DNA from: Theristus sp. LFF4_11
Lineage: Eukaryota; Nematoda; Chromadorea; Monhysterida; Xyalidae
NCBI GenBank assembly: GCA_030248135.1
Contig: JASANC010001728.1
Coordinates: forward strand, 96,228-160,227
Reading direction: 5' to 3'
Length of the DNA stretch: 64,000 bases
This document shows, in pieces, positions 13,276 through 26,200 of the stretch (position 1 is the first letter of the stretch; the number at the start of each line of letters is the position of its first letter). The notes beneath the pieces were generated by a model. The model saw only the letters and a program-made list of their open reading frames with translations. It had not been told where the DNA came from and searched no databases. The position numbers were made by a program, and so were the translations under genes.

Positions 13276-14204
13276 CCGCCTTTGAACCAATGAGTGGTAA
13301 GCGGTTTAAATTTTATGAATGCCATATAACGTCTGCATTATTATTGCAAATATGTTGCCTTGGGCCAGACAGGGGGCACCATAAGGAGAGAATTCTGGTT
13401 TCCAACGCTTCCCTGGTGCCCAGTTTTTGCATCTGAATCTCTTTGTGAATCGCGCACATACTTCATACACAATGTTACGCCATTTTCAAATATTATTTTA
13501 CACGCTGGAATGATTTTACAATTCACATTGCGCGTTATTACACATTTTTCGGAATGCCTGGGAGCCTTTAAAATCTCATTCATTTTCCGCTCACACACAT
13601 TCGCTGCTGTTTCGATGGTGCCGTTTTGCGTTTAAAAGTTGCATGGCCGCCGCTTTTCATATAACACAAATAAAAACCAAACAGCTGTGGTTTTTTTGAT
13701 ATGTTTGGAACAAAGAAGTATAAACGTGCTGTATTTTACCACCTTCGACCGATTGGCGGGTAGCCTTTCCTGGTCTCATGCCTTTTTTACAATCAAAACA
13801 TCCACCTCTGGGGCCTATACATTTCACGGCTGTGTGGAGTTTTCATAATTTCGTTTTTTCCATGTGTAGTTTGTCATTACGCATGCATTAGTGCCCGCTA
13901 ATTATTATCAATTTTTAAATTGTCGGGTTAAGTGTCGGGTCCGTGCGTACGCACAAAAAAAACTAATTGCTAGATCCCCCTTTAGTGACCCGGCCCTAAT
14001 TGGGAGACTCGGACCACTTTGCCAAGTTTGAATTCCCGCGTCATGCATGAAACTGCTTATCTATGTGTGCGCCCACTGAGTCACGGGACCAAAATAAACG
14101 ATCATACTAGGGAGTTCAACAGTTCAACAATCAGCAAGCCAGAAAGAATGTGACATTTCATCTGTTCTATTGTGTTTGGTTCAGAATTTAAAAACACTGC
14201 CGTG
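13276..14204. other. Intergenic sequence upstream of myosin
   Basis: No gene is recognised here. It contains a repeat of family R-A at 13966-14106 that ends about 100 bp before the myosin start codon, so that repeat may lie in the myosin 5' untranslated or promoter region. No TATA box or initiator could be supported. Confidence 0.5.
13966..14106 (+). repeat. Interspersed repeat, family R-A, copy 2
   Basis: This matches 2427-2610 and 42093-42300 in the order GGGAGACTCGGACCACTTTG, TTTGAATTCCCGCGTCATGC, ACTGAGTCACGGGACC, AAAATAAA. It is shortened at its 5' side compared with 42093-42300. Confidence 0.65.
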
Positions 14205-17200
14205 ATGCTTGGGGCCGGAGGTGGAAATTCGTTGGATGACCAACTGAAGCAATACCTCAGCAACGAGCAGCATGCCAGGTTGGACTTCTGCAAAGGACAT
14301 TTGCTGTCACTTTACCTACCATACATGTCTCTTAAATTTTTTTGCGTCTAATAAACTACTCAGCAGTTTGTTGACTTTCATTCCCCAGTGCGGTATTCAT
14401 CAACAAACAAATTTCGAATTAGCATGTTTTGTTTTTGGAGAAAGTTGCAGGCAGGGTGTCTCAATTTTGAAAAGATGCAACCTTTTATCAGGAACAAAAT
14501 TTAACCCAGAACATTTTCCGATGACGCTTGCACTTGCATCTTTCTTACTAAAATTAGAACTCAAAGATTCTGCAAACAAAAACAAATAAACGTTTCTTTG
14601 AAAACAAAATCGCATGCACAAGGCCTGCAGGTATCTGCGACCGCCACAAATCGGTCCATTGGCCGCTGGACTTGGCGGCTTTGGCGAAACACAAGTGGAA
14701 GAAGTGGGCGATGAGAAAGTTTGGATTCCCGACCCCCAACTCGGCTTCGCGTTTGGTCAGGTTCAGAAAAAAGACGTGCAACATTACAAAGTGCTTTATA
14801 AGGACATCGAGGATCACGAATGCACGGTTAGTGGAACTGTCTTATTGACCCGTTGTACCATCAAATGTTTAAAATTTTACAGTTGAAAAGCCCGAACCCA
14901 TCAGTTTGTAAACGAGAAAATTGTGTGGTTTGCTAATATCTAATAATTTCAACAAAATTTACTAGCACACAGTAACAGAATATGATTTTTTTAGAAAGAT
15001 GTGCCCATTGAGCAATGCGAAGAAGTCAATCCGACTGCGTTCGACTACTGCGAGGACATGGCAACGCTTTCGCATCTGAACGAAGCATCAGTGCTGTACA
15101 ATCTAAGAGAGCGATTCAAACTGAATCTTATACATGTGAGAAAAACTGATCGTTATTACTTGTTTCTCATCAATTACCAGTGTCCAAAGTGAATTCATTT
15201 GTATAAACCCACTTCATTAGACCTATTCCGGTCTGTTTTGCGTCACCATCAACCCATGGCAGTGGTTCCCGGTATATTCCAAAGAACTGGTTCATCTATA
15301 CTATGGACAAGCGGAGAATCGACCGCCGCACGTCTATTCAGTGGCTAACACGGCCTACACAAATGTGCTTGAAGGTTGCAAATACACATTTTTTTAAAAA
15401 TCAGCTTTTGTATTTTTGTCAGTTTGTCAGTTTATCTTGCAACGATTGTTTTTTAGGATCCGGCAATCAGTCGATTCTAATCACGTGAGTCACTTTGTGC
15501 ATCATAGTCCACTTATTACGACTCACTTAGTACTCAACAATTAGATATATTTTTTTGCAGTGGCGAAAGCGGCAGTGGGAAAACGGAAAACACGAAAAAG
15601 ATCATTCAATATTTTACAATTGTCGGCGGACACGAGACAAAAGAAGGAGAGGCAACGTTGGAAGACCAAATCATCGAGATGAACCCGGTGCTCGAGGCGT
15701 TCGCAAACGCGAAAACCGTGAAAAACGATAATTCATCACGATTCGTGAGTAGCAAAATCACGTTTACTCAAACGAATCAAAAAGTGCTGTTTTTGCAACG
15801 GTTTTTCAGGGAAAATTTATTCGTATCCGCTTCGGAATCGACGGTAAAATCAATGGCGCTGAAGTGGAGACGTGTACGTTTTGGAATAAAAAAATTTCTC
15901 ATTATTTTCAAAACGTTTTCTTCTCGAAACTTTCCAGCTGTTGAGCTTTATAGCCCCAAAAATGTCAATATCTTTTTCTGATAATGTGATACAGATTTGT
16001 TGGAGAAATCACGTGTCGTATCGCAGAACCCGGGTGAACGCGGATATCATATTTTCTATCAGCTTCTTTCCAATGGAGTCAACCGCGAAATGCGAGGTCC
16101 GTGCTTGTGTCTTTTGCGCGTTTGTAACTTGAGATTCAAACTTTTCGCACGGCGCTCCACGTTTCGTTTTCTTAGTTTTGAATTGAATTTGCAAAAAAAA
16201 TCTGCTTCAAATGTTTTTCGACATATTTGAACATCATAACATACCTTCTAGCATTTCTGAGAACGAAAACCGATGACGAGTAAAAGGACGAGACATGTTT
16301 TTTCAGATGCATTTTGGATGTGGTTTTTTGCGTGTGTGCGACATTTTTCGTTGTACACTTGTGTGTATGTGTGTGGTGAATGAGGCGCAAGCAGTAAAAG
16401 CCGATATGTCAGTCGTTTTGCGAACTGGTTAACGCTCGCTGACGACTGTTGTGACGCAGTTAATTGTCTTTCAGTCACTGTCAGTCACACTGTGCGATAA
16501 TGTCGTGGTCATAATTTCTGGGTGCTTGGAAATTTCTGTTCAAGTGGGAATGTGCAATTTGTTCACGCCTCAACAAAGAAAAATAGAGGTCTTCGTTTTT
16601 TTTGTTCCCCGTTCGTTTCGAGCTGACAAATTTGCTTATCGCAGTGGTCAGCGCAAGGTGCTTGACAGAGTCTGTATGAGGAAACTTTATGATTCTTTCT
16701 GGGCATTGACGTGTGTTAAAAAACTGAAATTTTATGGTGTGGGAATTGTAAATGATGGTGGGTTCTTCAAAGAATAATTAACAGTAATGGTGTTTACGCC
16801 CTGCTGGCTGCCAGTAAACGCTTGACGAATTTAGTTTTCAAACTTGAATAAAAATGCGGGGGGGTACAATTCCGGCCCGCTAATTCCGGCCTGAAGAATT
16901 CCGGCCCGCTCATTCCGGCCCGAAGAATTCCGGCCCGAAGAATTCCGGCCCGGAGAATTCCGGCCCGGAGAATTTTCGCCAGCACGAACAATATTAAACC
17001 ACACGAAGTGATTTTGGTAATGAAATAAGAAAATAAAAATATCGATGTTCACATGTTACAGTGTATTTTCAATGATGTTCGTCCTGTTTGCTTTTTTGGA
17101 AAATGAAACCTTTTGGAAAAAAGAAACTACAACTAAATTTTTAAATTTTTTATCATGAACAGGATTTGTGACCCTTTTACCTTATCAAAAAGGCTTGGCT

Positions 17201-20200
17201 TAGGATTAGGAACCTACAACAAGTCACTGCAAGCAAGTTCTAAACAAAAATAAAAAATCACAAGAATTTATTTACCAAAAATCACTTCGTGTGGTTTAAT
17301 ATTGTTCTTGCTGGCGAAAATTCTCCGGGCCGGAATTCTCCGGGCCGGAATTCTTCGGGCCGGAATTCTTCGGGCCGGAATGAGCGGGCCGGAATTCTAC
17401 GGGCCGGAATTTCGCGGGCCGGAATAGTACACGAGCCATAAAAATGCCAATTGTTGCGTCTGCCAAGAATTGCCATCCGCCCTGATGAACGTGTTTTATA
17501 TAATGTTTCTAAAACAGTGGTTCTACATGTGGTTCACCTCGTAAATTTCGGACAAAAAACTTCTTATTGTTTTTGGCTTTTTGCACAAACACAAAATGTA
17601 TAGCTAAAAAGTTCAACAAAACTGTTTCAAAAGAGGCAGTCTCGTGGCTCATAAAAAGAGAAATAACGCGTTAAAAACTCGTTTATATCGCAGACGCAAT
17701 AAAACTTCCACATTTTTTCGGCACAACTTTGCTAATATCACTTCTGCCTAATATGCTTTGTTACAAATATGTCACACGTGATGAAAACACAACACAAAGC
17801 AGTAACACAATTCTTTGTTTCAAATTACAATTGTTCGTTTTATACAGTACGGCCGAATAAATGGGGCAGTCCATCAAGGCGGGATCAGTCGCAGACTAGG
17901 AGTTGTCGTTTTCAAAAATGCCAACATAATTCCCAATCATGTGTGCAAGGGAGTAAGAATGCACAGAATAGCGCGGATAATCCATTAGTTTTTAAAAAAC
18001 GCGTCAAATTTGGCGCGCAATTTGGTTTCGGATCATCTTTTTTCTTTCATTCAAAATTCGCGCGCTCCTTGCACCCTGAAAAAAGCTGCCATGTTTAATC
18101 GGTCACACCGTACTTAGAGAGACATTTCCAAATGGATGAAAGCAGCATGAGAAACATTGTTTTTGGGTCCCGCGCAAAAACATGAGACATTTGTATTGTA
18201 TTGTATGTAAAACAATTTATAAAGTTTTTGAACGTTTTCAACGCAAAACAAACTTGAACTGTGAACTAATGTTGAGTTACAAATATCTCACGCAGCTAAT
18301 AGTTTTCTCATCACTAATCTTTATATGAATATCTGTCAGCGCGTATGGCGTTAAAAAAGAAATGACGGTAGGAGATTTTTTAAATTGAAACTTCCACGTG
18401 AAATAGTGCCAGGCACGAAGTTCCTCACGAACGCCTCCCCAATGCACGTGCTGGAAATACAAACGTTGAACGCGTGTTCATAATCGGACATTTTGACAGT
18501 CATTTCATATGCGCGTTATCTTTTAGCCGAAACATAACAGAACATTTAGTGTAACAATATGTGTTACACACGATGACGAACTGTGGGGTGGATGCACGGG
18601 AATTACATTTGACATCAGTGAAAGTTGTGAGTGAAATGAGAGGTGCGGGTGCGAGTTTGTTGGTCTGGTTACGTTGTTGATGTCTGTGCGCGTCTTGTCT
18701 GTCTGGATGAGAGACAAAGCTATTTATGTATGACGGAACATGTGTAATATAAAATAGACATGTGGTGTAGTGACAAAATGGATCATTAGAAGTGACTTAA
18801 ACAGGCCTGAATTGGAGCTTCTTGACGCTTGCGCGTGTGCGTTAAAATAAATCAGTCAGTCAGTCAGTTTTATTCTGCAGTGCACGGCATGATACCAGAG
18901 AAGTGGTAAGACACCATGAGTAGGCAAGCCAAAAAAAATCAAAGCAAGCAAAACCAATACAGGTAAAACAAAACATCCAATTCCCAGAATGAAGCAAAGA
19001 AGGTAGTACTGTGGCAGTGGTTTTATTGCATACGACAAACAACACGGCATTATCCTCGCTCTGTTTCTTCCAGAAGATCGCCTTCGTCTGCTCGGCAGCG
19101 CAGATGAGTATCGATTTATAAATCAAGGCGAGGCGAGTAAAGTGCGCGGCATGGACGATGCGGCAGAGATGCGCCATACGGACGTACGTGCAGCCAGTGA
19201 AACCGCACCAGCATTTCGTTGGTTTTCAAATGTGAAGGCCACCGAGGGAATTGTTCGCACCTCACACAAACTCAATCAAGATTTAAACAAAAAAAAATTC
19301 TCAGGACAACATGACTGTAGATGTTACTATCCATAACAATCAACTGCTAGCAAGCATCAAAGTCTCGCTTGAAAACAGCGAGAGCGAGAACCAGAACTTT
19401 ATGAGTGACACTAAATAGCTAGAACGTTGAAAAACTGTGACCAGGAAAAACATTTATTGCGAATAATTTTAGCGAGCCATGCGTTTGCTGGGTTTCACGG
19501 ACGAAGAGGTGCTGCAGGTGTACGAGCTCGCCGCGGCCGTCTTGCTAATCGGCCAGTGGCGTTGGAAACAACAGGATGGACAACAGCAAACGTTTCTTGC
19601 AAAAGAAGATCAACCGAGTGCGTTGCCTTTGCCCCAACTAGAGCGTGAATTTGATGCTGAAATGTTTTTTTTACTAACCTGCCGAAACTCATTGTTGCTT
19701 ATTCTACCGGTGAGTCGATAAACTAATTTGAAACCAATGTTTTCCGCTGAATTTCTAGTCGCAAACACATTTGCCGATTTGATCGGAGTGTCGCGAAGCA
19801 AGTTTATCGATGCAATCACCGATCCAACGTTCATGGTTGGCGACGAAGTGATGCAAAAGTACCTCGACAAAAAGCAGGTGATACTGAGCAGTTAGTGCCA
19901 ATTTGACTCGTAAGTCACGAAATGCAGTGCATGTTACATGTTTTGCTTGCCCACCGGTTTCGTTTCATCCGCAATTGCAGACGCTTTTCGCAGTGTCCGC
20001 GATCGCAAAAGTGATTTACGAAAAAATCTTCAATTACATCGTCGATCGTTGTAATCTTTGTTTGAACGCGAGACACAAGACGAAACAGCGCGCTATTGAA
20101 GAAGCCGACCAGCCAACGATGTTTCGCAGAGGCAAGAAACGCGGCGACACGTTCATTGGCGTGCTGGACATCTCTGGATTCGAGATTTTAGAAGTAAACA

Positions 20201-23200
20201 ATTTCAAACATATGTAATTTGTGCCATGCGCCGCAATGAGTGCGATTCATTTCATGTAGTTTCATGCAGTGCAGTGCAGAAACAAAGCCGACGAATACAC
20301 CTGTGCACATTGCAGCTCAATTCGATGGAGCAGCTTTGTATCAACTACACAAATGAGCGCTTGCAGCAGTTCTTCAATCACTTCATGTTCATCAAAGAGC
20401 AGGCCGAATATGAACGCGAGAAAATCGTCTGGGATCGTATCGATTTTGGACTTGATCTGCAACACACAATCAACCTGATTGAGAAGGTTTTAACGGGCTG
20501 GGAAATCGAAATGTTTTGGACAACCGAAAAATAACGGTTTTTTTGAAAAAAAAACAGCACTCCAGTTGAACTTTCAAGTGGAAAAATTCAGAATTCTAAG
20601 ATTTTTTAACAAAATTTTAGCCGATGGGAATTTTGTCAATGCTTGAAGAGGAGGGCGTCGTCCCGAACGGCAACGATCAACAGTTTGTACAGAAACTGCT
20701 TGCCGCGCATCTCGGCGTCACGCCAAAGCTCAGTAAGCCGAAGACGAGCCGCAAGTCACGAAACGCCGTTCAAGCGGACTTCGCAATCATGCACTACGCT
20801 GGCGTGGTATGTATTCAGTTTTTTTAAAGTTTTTTTACTGCGTTTGATTTGAAAATTCTTGAATCTCGTGCTTTAGGTTCCGTACACCGTAGACGGATGG
20901 TTGGATAAAAACAAAGATCCAATGAATGATTGCGTGATAAAGCAACTTCGCAGTGCCAAGCATCGGTTACTGCGCAAGTTGTTTGCTGATCCGAATGCGC
21001 CGTCGGAGCCTGTGGCTAAGGTGTCCGTCGGTCAGCGCTCGCGCATGTCCAGCGGATCATCGGTGCGCACCGGTACCAGCCAGAAAACCAGGCAAGGCAA
21101 ATCGACCGCGCTAATGACGACTACAGTGATATACAAGGTACAGTATGGCCGAATAAATGAGGCATTTCATCAAGGCGGGATCAGTCGCAGACTAGGAGTT
21201 GTCTTTTTTAGAAATGCCGAGAAATCTCCCAATCATGTGTGCAAGGGAGAAAGAATGAATCTATTAACGCGAAGAATCAATTAGTTTGAAAAACACGTCA
21301 AATTTGACACAAAATTGGGTTTCTGAACGTCTTTTTTCTTTCGTTCAAATTTTTACGTTGGAGTTCTGATACTTTATATGTACGGCACTTTTGACATTTT
21401 GTGCGCCCGCTTGTGTCAAGAGTTGGTTAATGCGGCTCATTAACGTGACTGTAAGCTTGTTTATAGTTGCATACACGGCTACGTTACGTGAATGTCAGTT
21501 AGAAGGTACTTGGTCAACTTTGCCACTGGAAAGGGGCCGCATCTTTGCCACTGGTATATAACTGCTAATAATCGCAGCTTTGCCACTACAGGGTGTTGAA
21601 ATTTACAGCAGTGAAATAAATTGTTTGTAAGAAGAAATGAAATGTCGAATTGGTAAATAGAAATAAGACGAAGGTCCCACTCCCACCTGCGCTCATTTCA
21701 GAACTACTTAAAGCCTGTGTTTCGGGTATTTTTTTCCTTAATAAAAGGCTTGCGAAGCCTTAGGTCACCTACAGAAGTTGGTTGTCAATACAAGTGAATT
21801 GTGCAATAACAAAACAACGTAGCACAACCGAGCAATGATGATGTTCAGTGGGTGTCCTAAGGCTTCGCAACTTTATTGGAGTCATGTCATGTAAGAACGT
21901 GTCAAGACCATTTGCATAAGCTTTTCTGATGTAAGTTTGCCTGACACTGAATAATATGGCAACATCTGACTACAAGTAAACAAATAAAAACAAATACAAA
22001 ACCGTTTATTCCAGTGTTCTTTAATGCGGCTGTCAGAAATGGCAGAATTGCGTGAAAGCAACAAACACCCTGTAGTGGCAAAGTTGCGGCTGCATCTTAT
22101 AACGTGCATTGTTTGTGGCAAAGTTGCATGCGTGCAGGCGCAATTCTCAGCAGTTATACCAGTGGCAAAGATGCGGCCCTTTTTTAGTGGCAAAGTTGAC
22201 ACACAATCAGTTAGAATAAATGCCACGTTAATTGTCACGATAAATGTTGAGTAAAGTTTTTATGAGTCCCTCTTGGAAAAGGATTATGTTCGTGTGTGGC
22301 GTCTGTGTTTTACTTTAAAAAATGATGCAGGGAAAGAATATTTTCCAGTTATATTAAAATATTTTTCATTGTTTATTTGTTACTCACGTGTTCAGACTCA
22401 ATTGAACGACCTTATCGAAACACTGAATACAACAAGTCCGCATTTCATTCGGTGCATTGTGCCGAATTTTGAGAAAGAACCCGCCTACCTCGACGGACCG
22501 CTTGTACTACAGCAATTGAGGTAAGAGCCCATTAAAGCATACAGTTTTTTTGGTGTTTCTGTCAGTTTGCAGAAAGCAAGATATTTTTTGAAAAATTTAA
22601 ACATAATGCGCAGGTGCAACGGAGTGCTGGAAGGCATTCGCATTTGTCGCCGTGGCTATCCGAATCGATTGTTATTCCGTGATTTCTGTGATCGCTATCA
22701 GATATTCGACACCGAGACCTACAGAATGATGATTAAAAAAGATGCAAAAATGTGCTGCATGAAACTGTGCGAAACAATGCGCTTGGAATCACCAATCGAA
22801 TACCAACTTGGCCTCACAAAGGTTTCTGAGAGTTAAAATTTTTGAAATGTTCAACAACAAGAGCTTTTTTGCATAAAAACATCAGTTCAGATCTTCTGTC
22901 GCGCCGGTCTTATTGGAAAACTAGAAAATCGCCGCATGGTTCGTATCAATTACATGCTCGGTGGTCTGCAAGCGTACATTCGCTGGTATCACGAACAAAT
23001 TCGCGTTAAACAGTTGTACGCGCAATGGTGAGTGCTTGCTTTTGCGTGAGATTGCAGAAAGCATCAATGCGAGCCCCCACTTAAATATGGTACGGTATAA
23101 GTTTAAAGGGTTTTGTTTCAGGAAAGCAATGGTCACCGTACAAAGAAACACCAGAAAATTGACTGATTATCTCACGTGGAGCTGGAATGACGCCTATCAA

Positions 23201-26200
23201 GGGGTAAAAATTAGAAAACTACTATTTTCGCTGATGATCGACCTAAAATGTTAACAAATGACTTTGTTTTTAGTCGAAAACCATTGAAATCAGCGAAGAA
23301 GATTACGAGCTAGCAATGCAAGCGCTTGAATCTGCATCCGAAGGCGACGGGGGCCGTTGGGATGAAGGATGTTGGGTTCCTGGAAAATTTGTTGATGGTC
23401 AATTTGTGGAAGCGGTGCGGAAAGACAAAACACGCAAAATGCGTCGCGGCGGAATTGCTGAATCAGTGAGAATTTTTACTTTTTTTTGTTTAAAAAATAG
23501 GATATTTCGGAGGTGTAGAAAAACTATGTTATCAATTATTCAGGAGTACGAAAAGCTTGAAGCGGAAAATGCTGTGCTGAAAGAAAAACTGCTAAAGTTG
23601 GAATCCCGGGTAGTAGAGGTGGGTATTGGAAAAGCACCTAGGTTTTAATAAAAATATTTGAATAAGGTTTATCTTTAAAAAATACGAAAAATCAAAAATA
23701 CACTATTGTAACCTTCTGCCTGCAGCTGGTTGAAAACGCTGAACAGCAGGAGCAACAAATTTTCACACTTGAGGTTGAAGTTGAAAAACACCAGCAACTG
23801 GTGGAAGATCTGCAGGTTGACATCACATTGCAAGAGGAGAATATAAAGGTTGGTGTTGTGAAGGTTTAAAATACTTTTTGGTGATTTTTAAATTATTATA
23901 TTTGTAAATGCAAGAAAATGTATGTACTTAGGAACTTACCGAAACGTTGAGCTCTGAGACGCACAACATGAAACAGCTGGAAGCAGCAAATCGTACAATG
24001 CAGAATACTGTTGATGAGGCAAGATTGTCTTGTCATCTTTGACTCGATAATATGTTTGGATAAAAATAATTAGCTTACTTAAAGGCTAACGAATGATTTA
24101 GCTCAAAAGGTCGCTGGCGACCGAACATAAGGCTCGTGAAAAGTTGGAGCATTCTCAACAAGATATGTCGAACAAGTTGAAATGCTTGCACGAAGAACTG
24201 AACGAAACCAAACAAGAAAAAGCGCTGTTGGAAACGCGCACCAAATTGTTAGTGACATTTGTAATTTTGAAAAATTGATGTCCGGACATTGTCAAAAGGT
24301 GGTGTCAAACAAATTTGCCTTTTTTCAGCAAAGAAGAAGAGGCGCGGGCACTATCAATGAAACTTCACCAACAGGAATCAAAAAGTTCACATATGGCCGA
24401 AGAACTGCTTGAAATAAATGTTTGTGGTTATGATGGTTTTCTTAGAGCTAAATTTTTTTATCACACAGGAAACGTGCGATGAGTATAATTGTTGTTTTTA
24501 GATGCATGCAGAAGATCTATCAACAAAGTTAGCGGAAGAAAAAGCTGAACGCAAACGACTGGAAACATTGCGTGACAGATTGACAGAAGAAAACCGTGAA
24601 GCAAAGTCCAGAGCGTACGAATCAGAAAGGACAATGGCTTTTCAAGTACAGTCCCTAGCACTGAAAATCATTGTAAACTTTTTCAAGCTCTTTAAAATTT
24701 AATTTTTCCAGGCGGAAGGTTTACGAAACAAAGAAGTCGAGGTCAGTCGGTTGCACGACCAAATCACCGACGCTAAAAATCTCTACGAAGCGTCATTGAG
24801 TGAAATGAAGGTACGACACAGCAAAACTACGGCTCAGTTGCAAATGGACAAGGATTCGCTGCAACGCGAAAACCTGAAGTAAGTTTCAGACTGCAGAGTT
24901 TTGAATTTATTAATTTATGAAACTGAAATAGCGGAGAACTGCGTTTGCAGACTTGATCGGGAGAACAAACAACTGAAAGGATTATTAGAAGCTGAGCGAA
25001 ACGATCAATTCAGTTCAGTAAGTGCTGACCGAGGTTACGAATCTGACTACACCGGTAGAAGGAGGAGTAAGTTTTTTTGCGTCTTGCGGATTTTATGACA
25101 AATTGTCTGTCTCACTTTTCGAGTATTTTCAGGCTACAGCAGAGCATCCTCTTATTTTCGGTCGGCCACAATGTCCAGCAATCTGGATCAACTGTCCAGC
25201 CTTCCCCCTCCATCACCATTGATTAGCAGCCGAAGCGGCAGCAATATTCTAAGTGAGTTTTTGCAATAATGTTTGAAAATTCAGTTTCAGTTTGTCCAAC
25301 GTTTTATAAATAATTCTAACTGTTAATACAGCACGTCGTTGTGATGAACTGGAACGAGAGAACAAAGAGCTGGACAGAGATAAACGAACGCTGAAAAGAG
25401 AACTCGATAAAATAACCGTGTATCTGAATGAAGAAACGGATGTGAGTTCTATCAGAGCGAAAGAAAATTGAAATGTGTTTTCATCGCTTTCAACAAGTTT
25501 TGTTGACTTTCCCGCTGGTGAAAAAACTGCAAGAATGTTAGGAGCTAAAAGTGCAAAAATAAATTGGTGGCTTGGCTTCTGCAACCAAAAAACAGTGATT
25601 TCAGAGTAAATTCTGCCAGCAACAAAAACCAAAAAAGCATTTCTGCATTGTTTTTTGAAAAAAACAAAAATTCACATCTCCTTCAGTGCTGATTGGTGGA
25701 CGTGTGCTAAGCTCAGCGTGCTGCATTTATTACGTACTGCATGTACGTGGTATATTTTAGGAAAAAGAAAGTCTCGCAAAACAGCTTCGGGCAACACGAC
25801 ACGACGCAGAACGGCTGAACAATGAACTTATGCGCGAAGAAGAGACACGATTGGATTTAGAAAGACGGTTGACGCGCGCTGAAAATGACATTATTCAATG
25901 GAAAGCAAAATATGAAAGTGCCACGGTTGAGAAACAAATCGAGTTTGAGCGTGAAAGGTAGTGTTGACAGTTCATTTGTCCTGCTTTGTTTCTAATCTTG
26001 TAACTAGATCTATTTCTGTTCAAAACAGGGAAAAAATGAAAGAGCGATTAGATCGTGCAGCAAAAGACGATCAATCCAAGTCGGTCCATTTGAACATGAT
26101 GGAGAAAACTTACAGCGAACTGGTGCACGACTTGTCAGCTGCTAATGCCGAGCTTGAACGAGCACAGCAATCAATTGTTGCATTGGAAACTGTCCAAAAA

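Noticed and set aside
16794..17476. ORFs with RAGIL or SGRNS five-residue repeats
   Set aside because: They arise from the 15-bp units of the fold-back element, on both strands, inside a myosin intron.
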